Part shown: one piece after another, positions 35,483 through 43,035 of the stretch | Numbering within the stretch: position 1 is the stretch's first letter | Layout of the letters: every line of letters starts with the position of its first letter | Assembly (NCBI GenBank): GCA_002708305.1 | Contig: PANE01000012.1 | Coordinates: 68,982 to 123,840, forward strand | Direction: 5' to 3' | Length of the DNA: 54,859 nucleotides | Source of the DNA: Rhodospirillaceae bacterium | GTDB taxonomy: Bacteria; Pseudomonadota; Alphaproteobacteria; Thalassobaculales; Thalassobaculaceae | Translations under genes and position numbers: made by a program | Notes under the pieces: generated by a model | Database searches by the model: none | Told to the model about the DNA's origin: nothing | Seen by the model: only the letters and a program-made list of their open reading frames with translations

Positions 35483-35728
35483 TTAGTGAAGTCGAGCTCG
35501 CACAAGTATTCCCATTATAGAACTTTCCCCTAGAGCTCTGCATGCCTCCAGTCGATGAAGACCCTCTATTAAAACGAGCCTCGCACCATCTTGTCGGACT
35601 TGAATTGGAACTTTTTGTCCTTCTTCCAAAATTGCCTCAGCAAGTGAATCAACAGTCTCCTGATTGAGGGTTGAACGTCGCTTAATAGGAACGTAGATAT
35701 CACTAATAGTAAGAGGTTTTTCTTGCAT
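35483..35728 (-). CDS. Stand-alone ParB/sulfiredoxin-like domain protein
   Basis: Only 81 residues long, but all of it matches the ParB N-terminal/sulfiredoxin fold: an IYVPIKRR start, helix VDSLAEAILEEGQKVPIQVR, and the nucleotide-binding GLHRLEACRALGE. The GLHR box is closer to sulfiredoxin GCHR than to the ParB GERR, yet lacks the sulfiredoxin Cys. No DNA-binding helix-turn-helix or dimerisation domain is present, so it is not a partition protein. It might be a nucleotidase or regulator. No clear ribosome site before the ATG. Confidence 0.72.
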   Translation of the reverse strand: MQEKPLTISDIYVPIKRRSTLNQETVDSLAEAILEEGQKVPIQVRQDGARLVLIEGLHRLEACRALGESSIMGILVRARLH

Positions 35729-36218
35729 AAGCGCAATTATAATTCAGAGAAGTGATTTAGCAATCAAAATAGTTTTTATAGTTAGGGTGAAATATAGCAA
35801 TACTTGTGTTTTATTGAGATATGTCAGATGGGGTTTGCTGAATTTGAACTAAATAAGTTGATGGAGATGATTGATTAATTTATAGCCAAACTAAAATGGG
35901 TATGCTTATTCTTTGGGCAAACGTTTGGTGTTTATTAAGCTAGGTCGTAGGAAAAGGCTTTTCTCTTTTTCCTGAAGCCATTAGGTAAAGCGATATTTTT
36001 TTAAATTCGTGTTCCAAAACTACTATTAAAAATAACATAATAAAATTGGTATCATTTTTGCTATTGATTGTTTGCAAAAAATTGTTACGTCAATATTGGA
36101 ATGATAATAATTATCAGTTGGCACTAGACAAGCTAGAAAAAAAAATGTTACGCAACTTCTATTTAAGTACCTGTTTATTATGTGGAAAATACATAATTGT
36201 GAGTTTAAGGAGCAATTT
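35729..36218. other. Intergenic region upstream of the response-regulator gene
   Basis: About 490 bp, very AT-rich, between two divergent genes. It should contain both promoters. The sequence 35954-35977 can form a weak GGCTT/AAGCC hairpin. No ORF with a proper ribosome site was found. Confidence 0.4.
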
Positions 36219-36908
36219 GTGCCGTCAATTTTAATTACCCAAAAGTCAGAAAAGGCAGCAGAAGGTTTTCAGAAGTTAATAAGAGACTGGGGGTATGATG
36301 TAGCCATACTAACCGAACGAGATACTATTTTAGATACTATTAAGACCGTCAGACCGGATGTCATAATAGTAGGCGCAACAGCGGATGAACCCTCTAGTCT
36401 AAAATTATCCAGAGACCTAAGAGAAAAACCATTTAACATTGATATTCCGAGCCTTTTAATTGCGTCGGATTTTGAGGAAGGGGATGTAGCTGTTGTGGTA
36501 GAAAAAACGGCGAATGACTGTTTAGTTTCCCCTTTTTCTATTGATGACCTCAGAGTTAAACTCGAAGCGCTTATGCCTCCCCAAGTAGATAAACCTGAAC
36601 GGGAGATTTTTGAGTATGCAGGCCTGATTCTGAATGCAAGAAGTTATCGGGTAACAAGAGATGGGGTTCCACTTCATCTAACCCCTAAATGTTATAGAAT
36701 TTTAAAGCGTTTATTGGAACAGCCGACTCATGTTGTTTCAAGGGAGGTTTTGATGAGCGAGATATGGGGGATGAAAGCTAATGTTGATAAGAGAACAGTC
36801 GATGTTCACATAAAACGATTGCGGACTGCTCTCAATAAAGGTGATGCCGTAAATATTCTACGAACTGTCAGGGGTGCTGGTTACTCCATTGATATAAACT
36901 CGCTATAG
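36219..36908 (+). CDS. OmpR/PhoB-type transcription factor with degenerate receiver domain
   Basis: A 229-residue protein. Residues 1-120 follow the receiver fold (SILITQKSEKAAEGFQKL, then VRPDVIIVGATADEP and VSPFSIDDL), but the phosphoacceptor Asp is Gly52, the conserved Lys before Pro-Phe is Ser104 and the acidic pair is absent. Residues ~130-229 form the winged-helix domain (HLTPKCYRILKRLLEQP, KRTVDVHIKRLRTALN, RTVRGAGYSI). It therefore should bind DNA without His-Asp phosphorylation. Start is GTG at 36219, six bases after AAGGAG. No histidine kinase gene is adjacent. Confidence 0.88.
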   Translation: MPSILITQKSEKAAEGFQKLIRDWGYDVAILTERDTILDTIKTVRPDVIIVGATADEPSSLKLSRDLREKPFNIDIPSLLIASDFEEGDVAVVVEKTANDCLVSPFSIDDLRVKLEALMPPQVDKPEREIFEYAGLILNARSYRVTRDGVPLHLTPKCYRILKRLLEQPTHVVSREVLMSEIWGMKANVDKRTVDVHIKRLRTALNKGDAVNILRTVRGAGYSIDINSL

Positions 36909-37271
36909 TTTGATATTTATTCTCTATGAATTGTTAGATTAAATTTTTGTTGAAAATTTGAAATAATATTTTACTAATGTATATACAAAATACGATTCCT
37001 TTTCAATTCCTTAAGGAAATTTGATAATAAATTTATTGGAACTTGACTGTAAATGCGAGCTCCCTTCATTGTAACGATCAAATGTGTTGTAACAGAACTC
37101 TTTCTATTTATGATGCCCAGTGATTTTGTGAACCTTAATTTTGAATGTTGTAGCTAATTGAATGTTTTGACGTTATTCTATAAAAGAGATTTTTCTTTTT
37201 CGAATATGATGCATTTTTAATTTATTTTCGAACGTGCAAATTAAATATTAACTTAAAAGGTAAGGCTCCAA
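36909..37271. other. Intergenic region before the MORN-repeat gene
   Basis: About 360 bp of AT-rich DNA holding the promoter of the 37272 gene. No ORF, hairpin terminator or repeat that I could support. Confidence 0.4.
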
Positions 37272-37649
37272 GTGGCTTTTTTACAAAAAATTATCGTTAC
37301 TATCAGTATTGTATGGGTAGTCTCTAATAACCCATTACTAGCACAAGCAGTCTCTAGTGAGAAACTCACCCAGCGAAATGGGGTTGCGTACAGTAAAGTA
37401 GATAATGAACCTTATGACGGGGATGTTTTAAATTTTCATTCAAACGGTCAATTAAACTTTAAAGGTGGTTATAAAAATGGTCGAAAAGATGGTATCTGGG
37501 TCGGTTATTATTATGACGGTCAATTAAAATATAGGGGAAGATATAAAGACGGGAAAAGAAATGGGCGTTGGGACACAAAAACTAAGTATGGGCAAATAAA
37601 AAAATGGCATTCCGGCGTATTTAAAAATGATGTAAGAGTTTCCGATTAA
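37272..37649 (+). CDS. Secreted MORN-repeat (YwqK-like) protein
   Basis: A 125-residue protein with an N-terminal signal (FLQKIIVTISIVWVVSNNPLLAQA, written here as the first ~26 residues, cleavage near AQA). The rest has MORN-type units: NEPYDGDVLNFHSNGQLNFK, GGYKNGRKDGIWVGYYYDGQ and GRYKDGKRNGRW. Such repeats are often scored as YwqK-family antitoxin, but a secreted copy is more likely an envelope protein. Start is GTG, six bases after AAGG. Single-gene unit. Confidence 0.75.
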   Translation: MAFLQKIIVTISIVWVVSNNPLLAQAVSSEKLTQRNGVAYSKVDNEPYDGDVLNFHSNGQLNFKGGYKNGRKDGIWVGYYYDGQLKYRGRYKDGKRNGRWDTKTKYGQIKKWHSGVFKNDVRVSD

Positions 37650-37836
37650 ATTGTTAAGTTTACGTAAACACAATAACCTCTAGTGTTCTGATGTCCGCCG
37701 GTTCTTTTGAACGGCACGACTACCCCGTAGTTATGCACCATTAGGGGGTATTTAAGGCAGTCAATTGCTCATATTGAATTTTTCGCGAATAAATTTTTGA
37801 GCTAAATAGGGTGTTGTTGTTTTAAATATAGTCATT

Positions 37837-39333
37837 CTAATCACAATGAAGTGCAATAAAGGCTTCGGCGTGGCTAAAAATTAGCTTTTTTCTGCTCTCA
37901 TCCATATTTTCGAGTGTTTTTCTAATGAATGGAAGCCTTGGGTTCCCTTTTAACTTTTCTATATTCCGGCTGATGAAAAGCCAGTACAGACCATCGACTA
38001 TATTACACCAGTTCCCTTTTTTATAATTACTCATTTTCAAAATGTAATTTGAGCCACAAATATAAGGCTTGGTCGAAAAAATACCACCGTCGGCAAATGT
38101 GCCCATGCCAAAAACATTGGGGACCATAACCCATTCCGATGAGTCTACATACATTTCCATAAACCATTTATAAACGATTTTAGGACTAACCTCGCAAAGC
38201 GTCATGATATTTGCAATTACCATTAGCCGATTGATATGATGCGTGTACCCAAAATCCTTAGAAAAAACTATAGCATCATCGAGAGGATCGATGCCGGTAG
38301 TTCCGTCATACCAACTCTTCTTAAGATTACGGGAGAAACCAAAATAATTGCTTTCTAATTGCTTTGTTCCATACTTTTGGTAAGTGCCCCGAATAAATTC
38401 ACGCCAACCTGCGACTTGTCGCACAAATCCTTCCAGAGAATTAATTGGTATATCTCGAACTTTCACATAATCAAAAACTTTAGTAAGCACATCAGCCGGT
38501 GTTATGAGCCCCATATTTAGCGATGCACTAATTCCGCTATGAAATAAAAAGTTGTCCTCTTTAAGAATGGCATCCTCATAATCACCAAATGTTTTGAATT
38601 TAATTCTTAAAAAATAATCAATATTAGCAAGTGCATCATCGCGGTTAAGCGGCATCCATATATTATTTGTATTCCCTGGATGATCGCTAAACTTTTTAGT
38701 GATTAGGTTCTTAATATCTCCAATATACTTTGATGTTTGTGGTTTATATAAGTTTGGTATTGGGTGACCTTTTGGTATTTTCTTCCGGTTCTCTTCATCA
38801 AAAGACCATTTCCCTTTGATTGGTTTCTGATTTTCGTCTACTAAAATATTAAGTTTCTTTCGAACGTTTTTATAAAAAGTTGCCATTCTTAAAGTAGAGG
38901 ATTCCCCGCATAATTTCATAAAGTCATCACGCTCCAATAAAAACATTGGCGACTTCATAAATGTTAACGGTATTTTATTATCGGCCAAACAAGCAGTCAG
39001 TTTGTGTTCGAAATCTTTATCTTCGATTTCAAACATTTTTACTTCGGTTATATTATTTTCTTTGACGTAATTTAATAATCTATCCTCGTATGAAATCTCA
39101 AAACCACTTCGTTCTAAGTCCTGATATTCGATCATAAAATTATTAGCGATTAATTCATCCCGTTTTTCCCTCATAGCAGCCAAAAACATTAGAATTTTTA
39201 GTTTGTGATGTTTCTCATAAGTACAAAGACCGTAATCTTCTGCCATAAAAATAGCATCAAACTGATTCTCTTTGATCTCTTCGATGGAGAATAGCTGATT
39301 ACCTAAAAGCACTAGTAAGGTATTAGTCGACAT
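37837..39333 (-). CDS. Photolyase/cryptochrome of the FeS-BCP (PhrB/CryB, deoxyribodipyrimidine photolyase-related) family, with lost cluster cysteines
   Basis: A 498-residue flavoprotein expected to repair UV lesions ((6-4) photoproducts in characterised relatives) or sense light. LLVLLGNQLF opens the alpha/beta domain; FVRQVAGWREFIRGTY, FGYTHHINRLMVIANIM and WVMVPNVFGMGTFADGG form the FAD domain. Four Cys normally hold a [4Fe-4S] cluster: one before the helix (C380 here), the pair in a YCxxC motif, and one before the LYW segment (C443). Here the YCxxC region reads SNYKKGNWC, so the pair is gone and the intervening loop is shortened. I start it at ATG 39333; 13 codons upstream are unlikely coding. 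Confidence 0.9.
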   Translation of the reverse strand: MSTNTLLVLLGNQLFSIEEIKENQFDAIFMAEDYGLCTYEKHHKLKILMFLAAMREKRDELIANNFMIEYQDLERSGFEISYEDRLLNYVKENNITEVKMFEIEDKDFEHKLTACLADNKIPLTFMKSPMFLLERDDFMKLCGESSTLRMATFYKNVRKKLNILVDENQKPIKGKWSFDEENRKKIPKGHPIPNLYKPQTSKYIGDIKNLITKKFSDHPGNTNNIWMPLNRDDALANIDYFLRIKFKTFGDYEDAILKEDNFLFHSGISASLNMGLITPADVLTKVFDYVKVRDIPINSLEGFVRQVAGWREFIRGTYQKYGTKQLESNYFGFSRNLKKSWYDGTTGIDPLDDAIVFSKDFGYTHHINRLMVIANIMTLCEVSPKIVYKWFMEMYVDSSEWVMVPNVFGMGTFADGGIFSTKPYICGSNYILKMSNYKKGNWCNIVDGLYWLFISRNIEKLKGNPRLPFIRKTLENMDESRKKLIFSHAEAFIALHCD

Positions 39334-39432
39334 TGGAATGGCACTTTCAAAATACACAACAATAGTAAGCAACTATTAAGTTTCATGAACCGTCCTTGGT
39401 CCCTCAAGAGGGCATCGTTTCTTTGACTTATG

Positions 39433-39555
39433 TCATGTATGGGCGGTCAATAACAAAAATGCAGCCAAGAAAGGTTGCATCATGGCGAAAGTAAAACGCG
39501 CTAAATGTTTAGAAATTTCACCACTGTTCTTTAAATTGTTTCTCGGGTTGTTCAT
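39433..39555 (-). CDS. Possible 40-residue single-helix membrane protein
   Basis: A short ORF with GGGGAG five bases before its ATG. It has a basic N-terminal part (NNPRNNLKNS, KHLARF) and a hydrophobic tail FAMMQPFLAAFLLLTAHT. It starts 61 bp after the CDGSH gene on the same strand. The ribosome site and tail are the only support; no family is recognised. Confidence 0.35.
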   Translation of the reverse strand: MNNPRNNLKNSGEISKHLARFTFAMMQPFLAAFLLLTAHT

Positions 39556-39616
39556 TGGTGCTCCCCAATCAGGGGGGGTAAGACTGTGGAGGTTTCTATT
39601 TTTCAGAGTTAACCGT

Positions 39617-39868
39617 TCACAATTTTGAATGAGAACCGTCGCATAACGCCCCATTCTCACTGTACTTGCAACCACAAAAGAAAACCTGAGTGGTTTCTGC
39701 TGCTTTATATCGAAGAGGGACAAATTCGGACCCTTTATGAGCACCATCACAAAAAGGTTGTTTAGCACTTTTACCACAGGTGCACCAAGAATAAGACTTT
39801 CCTTCTTCAACTTGAGTGGGGAAAGGGGACTTTTGAGCTATGTGCGGCTTTGTCATTAAGTGATCCAT
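39617..39868 (-). CDS. CDGSH-type iron-sulfur protein with two cluster motifs
   Basis: An 83-residue protein with two CDGSH units: WCTCGKSAKQPFCDGAH (residues ~28-44) and FCGCKYSENGALCDGSH near the C-terminus. Each should bind one [2Fe-2S] cluster through three Cys and one His. Such small tandem proteins are monomeric, cytoplasmic, and may act in electron transfer, redox sensing or cluster donation. The start could instead be the ATG at 39856; neither has a strong ribosome site. It lies upstream of the photolyase-like gene on the same strand, with about 280 bp between. Confidence 0.9.
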   Translation of the reverse strand: MDHLMTKPHIAQKSPFPTQVEEGKSYSWCTCGKSAKQPFCDGAHKGSEFVPLRYKAAETTQVFFCGCKYSENGALCDGSHSKL

Positions 39869-40130
39869 TTCAAAAAAATTGTGTTACGCCTAAGGACTTA
39901 TCATTAGACATATCAACGTCAACTTTAAAATGAAAAAGAGTTTGCTTCAACATTATTCAGTTAAGGAAGGTAAAACTATTTATATTTGATATTGACAATT
40001 TATTTGACAAGCCAAACAATTTTGAGTGTACATAAGAAAATTTCTTTATGTTGAAATTACCATATAAATAAATAGAGAAAGTTACCGTTTAGTTTAACAT
40101 CTGGGTCTATCCTGAGTAAGGTATTGAATT

Positions 40131-40520
40131 ATGGAAAAAAATTCTGAGAAATTGATAACCGTCGAGCTATTGAATGAAATTGGCGATGCATTCAATAAGA
40201 ATGATGCTGATCTAGTCATGACATTTTTCTCGGAGGATTGTATTTTTGATCATGGAAGTGGGCCAGATGTTTTTGGAACACGATTCGAAGGTAAGGAAAC
40301 AGTTCGTTCGGTATTCCAGGGGCTTTTTGATAGCGTTGAATTTGTTAATTGGAGAACAGAGCAACTTACGATTTCAGGAAATAAGGCATATTGCGAGTTT
40401 TATAGAACGGCTCGATTGAAGTCGGGGGAGGATCAAGAGGTTTTAAGCTGCGACATTCTAACATTTAAAGACGGTTTGATCTTGCATAAAGATACTTATT
40501 TCAAGAACCGAACGATGTAG
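40131..40520 (+). CDS. SnoaL-like/NTF2-fold protein
   Basis: A 129-residue cone-fold protein: ELLNEIGDAFNKNDADLVMTFFSEDCIFDH is its first helix and strand (residues 13-42), then RFEGKETVRSVFQGLF and DILTFKDGLILHKDTYF. Such proteins are isomerases, dehydratases or ligand binders; no catalytic residue can be assigned. AAGG lies nine bases before the ATG. Two TTGACA sequences at 39992 and 40004 make the upstream region a plausible promoter. It ends one base before the convergent hydrolase gene. Confidence 0.82.
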   Translation: MEKNSEKLITVELLNEIGDAFNKNDADLVMTFFSEDCIFDHGSGPDVFGTRFEGKETVRSVFQGLFDSVEFVNWRTEQLTISGNKAYCEFYRTARLKSGEDQEVLSCDILTFKDGLILHKDTYFKNRTM

Positions 40521-41357
40521 TTACGATCCAAAACAATCGGTCACAAATCTAGCAAGCTCTAGGTTAAATCTCTCTGGTTTTTCATAGAAGGGCGCATGTC
40601 CGGTTTCCTTGTATACGGATAGTTGAGATTCCGGTATTAATGAGTGGTTATGCTTCGCCATAGACAACAATACTGAGGTGTCTTTGTCTCCGTGAGTAAT
40701 AAGGGTAGGGGTCTTTAGATTTGAAACTATGTCATCATTATCCACTGATCTTTGCAGTAAGGCTTGGCACACTTCAACTGGTACTGTTAAATTATATCCT
40801 AGCATTTCGTAAAAATCAGGGTCTGCTATTTTACACTCTGTTAAATTGTCTAAAAATCTTTCAACTGAAATGGTTCTATCCTTGGAGTTTTTCGAACAAA
40901 AACCCGGTGCTAGTTCTAGAAACAAACTCCCAGACATTCTTTTGGCGGCATGGGTGCCAATTTTTGTCCTCGCGGATACAAAATTAATTCCCCCCAAAAG
41001 AGAATCACCATAGTGTCTTAAATAGTCACATACAACTAGACCTGAATATGACCAAGCGACAATTATAGGCCGTGTCAGTTGTAGAGTATCAATAATAGAT
41101 GCAATATCTGAAGCCCAGAGCCTGCTATCTAAGTAGGACATACCTTTAATAGGCTTTTCTGAGCGGCCGTGTCCTCTGAGGTCGAAACTAATAATCCGAA
41201 AGTCCTTTAAACAGGTAGAAAAAAATTGCTTCTTCCAGCACCAGTAAGATTGGGCAAAACCATGTATCAATAAAATAGGAGATCCAATGGGGTTTCCAAA
41301 CTCTTCAACGGCTAGCTTTATGTTATCTATTTTAGAAGTTATAAAAAGGCGTTTCAT
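40521..41357 (-). CDS. Alpha/beta hydrolase
   Basis: A 278-residue hydrolase. ILLIHGFAQSYWCWKKQF carries the oxyanion HG motif, SFDLRGHGRSEKP is typical, and AWSYSGLVVCDYLR holds the nucleophile elbow; the usual GxSxG is A-W-S-Y-S here, with Ser in the WSY position as nucleophile. THGDKDTSV and GHAPFYEKPERFN supply the acid and His. I start it at ATG 41357, five bases after AGGA. The stop lies next to that of the SnoaL-like gene. Substrate unknown (haloperoxidase/dienelactone-like group). Confidence 0.88.
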   Translation of the reverse strand: MKRLFITSKIDNIKLAVEEFGNPIGSPILLIHGFAQSYWCWKKQFFSTCLKDFRIISFDLRGHGRSEKPIKGMSYLDSRLWASDIASIIDTLQLTRPIIVAWSYSGLVVCDYLRHYGDSLLGGINFVSARTKIGTHAAKRMSGSLFLELAPGFCSKNSKDRTISVERFLDNLTECKIADPDFYEMLGYNLTVPVEVCQALLQRSVDNDDIVSNLKTPTLITHGDKDTSVLLSMAKHNHSLIPESQLSVYKETGHAPFYEKPERFNLELARFVTDCFGS

Positions 41358-41382
41358 ATGCTTCCTAAATAATAAATATTTT

Positions 41383-41865
41383 TTATTCACCGTTCCAAAT
41401 CATTTTTAGACTTGGGGTATGATATCTCTTTAAACGAGCAGTACTAGAAATACCATTAAATGGTAGTACTTTCAAACCACCGACAATTTCATAACAAATC
41501 CCCTGTTCTTTAAAACCAAATTCTGAAAACCAGTCGATTAATTCGAAATTAGAGATATCATAATTTTCTAACTCGTCTAAAAAGGGTAAAAAATATTCAA
41601 AACCGGAAACCTTTAAAAGGCTTTCTAAGCCAGAAAATTCTCTGCTTATGAATTTTCCTAAATCTTGAAGTTTTTCCCAGTTTTCAATCCAGTTACAGTC
41701 GTTGTCTGTTACTAATAGTCTATCGAATTGATTTTGTGTAAGACAAACTATTCCTCCGTCATACTTTTCTTTAATATCTATCGTGATATTTGAAGTTTTG
41801 TGGATGAAACTAAAGATCATATAAAAACTATCGGCGGCTATATTTTCTATAAGCACGCTACCCAT
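41383..41865 (-). CDS. Hypothetical protein
   Basis: A 160-residue soluble protein of unknown function. The ATG at 41865 has GGAGG seven bases upstream. It is rich in acidic and aromatic residues (ELENYDISNFELIDWFSEFG) and contains no recognisable catalytic motif. It lies 25 bp before the alpha/beta hydrolase gene on the same strand, so the two probably form an operon. Confidence 0.62.
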   Translation of the reverse strand: MGSVLIENIAADSFYMIFSFIHKTSNITIDIKEKYDGGIVCLTQNQFDRLLVTDNDCNWIENWEKLQDLGKFISREFSGLESLLKVSGFEYFLPFLDELENYDISNFELIDWFSEFGFKEQGICYEIVGGLKVLPFNGISSTARLKRYHTPSLKMIWNGE

Positions 41866-42142
41866 AACTCTGCCTCCTGCCATTTTTTTATAAATCTCTA
41901 ACTAGTATGCCAAAGTTCTCTGCGTCCACTTACAAGTGGCAATTGAGTATTGCACAGTTCTTACTATCCAGAAATCTACGTTTAATATTGGGTTGACCAT
42001 GTAAAAATGTACTAACTATATCCCTACGTTTTTACGTCGTGTGAAGCCAAATAGATTGATGGCAAGTGCTATTTACAGGTCAAATGTCTCCTGGGCTGCA
42101 TATCTCCCAAATAAAGTCTTGTAAAACACAAGGGATAAAAGC

Positions 42143-42811
42143 TTACAGGTAATTGCCTCTCACATAGCCTTCTTTATATGTGAGTTTGATCCAGTCCTGT
42201 ATAACTGGCTGGTTATCCACAGCTAGGCAAACTTTCTGTATTTTTGGATATTGGTTAATAATAGTTGTTGGAATACCATCTACTGCTCCGGAAGAAAGCC
42301 AACCCAACAATCTCCATACAGTAATATCTTCGAGCCCCATACGAGGTCCAATTATCCAGTCGTTATTAATTTCTATATTATTCTCTAGGATATTTAGTTT
42401 CTTCTTAAGGTCGCCGTTGACAAGCTCTCCTCGTTTACGCTGTTTTTCTTCCTCGCTGTCATCTCGACCGGTATTGGCTACTAAAACTGTGATGTCGGTT
42501 GCAAGATCTATGAACTGGTCAATTTTAGCAGCAAGTAAATCATTGTGTTTGGGGTATAGCCCAGAGAGCTTTCCGCAAAACCTTGCTATTGCACCCGTTT
42601 GCGCAAGCGGATGCCCGTCTACCAAAAGGCAAGGTAGTTGATGGTGGGGAATGGGGGTGCCATCATCTAGCCGACCATTTTCTTTCACGCGCTTGAATTC
42701 CTCTGGCATAATAACTCGATTCTCGAACTCTATTTTTTTTATATAGAGAGCAATTTTTGATATTTCGGATCTCCAAAATGGAAAATCTAGATAAATAAAC
42801 GAAAGTTTCAT
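42143..42811 (-). CDS. Glutathione S-transferase-like protein
   Basis: A 222-residue GST of two-domain length. KLSFIYLDFPFWRSEISKIA is a thioredoxin-fold start of the sigma/alpha-like type; LPCLLVDGHPLAQTGAIARF holds the cis-Pro and the Q-T/S-G glutathione site; GPRMGLEDITVWRLLGW is the C-terminal domain's conserved Asp motif. It belongs to a different class from the YfcG-like copies at 8778 and 14989. Its ATG overlaps the stop of a 44-residue ORF (ATGA), implying translational coupling. Confidence 0.85.
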   Translation of the reverse strand: MKLSFIYLDFPFWRSEISKIALYIKKIEFENRVIMPEEFKRVKENGRLDDGTPIPHHQLPCLLVDGHPLAQTGAIARFCGKLSGLYPKHNDLLAAKIDQFIDLATDITVLVANTGRDDSEEEKQRKRGELVNGDLKKKLNILENNIEINNDWIIGPRMGLEDITVWRLLGWLSSGAVDGIPTTIINQYPKIQKVCLAVDNQPVIQDWIKLTYKEGYVRGNYL

Positions 42812-42942
42812 AACTGAACCGCTCCATAATCTGAATATACTTTTAACAATTTAAGTAGCTCATTGGTAATGTGACAAATGGTTTCTTCTGTTCCTTTTGA
42901 GGAGATAGGTTCTTTCTCTTGTTTATTATGCATTTTATGCAT
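42808..42942 (-). CDS. 44-residue ORF translationally coupled to the GST gene
   Basis: The ATG at 42942 is five bases after GGAGGGG, one of the strongest ribosome sites in the window. The ORF encodes a hydrophilic peptide (HKMHNKQEKEPISSKGTEE) ending in an amphipathic helix (ITNELLKLLKVYSDYGAV), and its TGA overlaps the ATG of the GST gene. It may be a small partner protein or a leader ORF setting GST translation. No family is recognised. Confidence 0.55.
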   Translation of the reverse strand: MHKMHNKQEKEPISSKGTEETICHITNELLKLLKVYSDYGAVQL

Positions 42943-43035
42943 ATCTGCCCCTCCAAACCAACACTGACTTTTCTATCTAAAAGCGTGATATTTCAATTGT
43001 TTAATAGACAGTACATCTAAAAAGTTGGGGATATT

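Noticed and set aside
36046-36234. 62-residue ORF overlapping the start of the response-regulator gene
   Set aside because: No ribosome site; it overlaps a better-supported GTG start at 36219.
24665-36945. Repeated 16-mer GAATTGTTAGATTAAA near 24665 and near 36928
   Set aside because: Short AT-rich match in intergenic DNA with no further similarity around it; probably chance.
39433-39810. 125-residue minus-strand ORF overlapping the CDGSH gene in another frame
   Set aside because: Most of it is a shadow of the CDGSH gene; only the last 40 codons have their own ribosome site and are listed.
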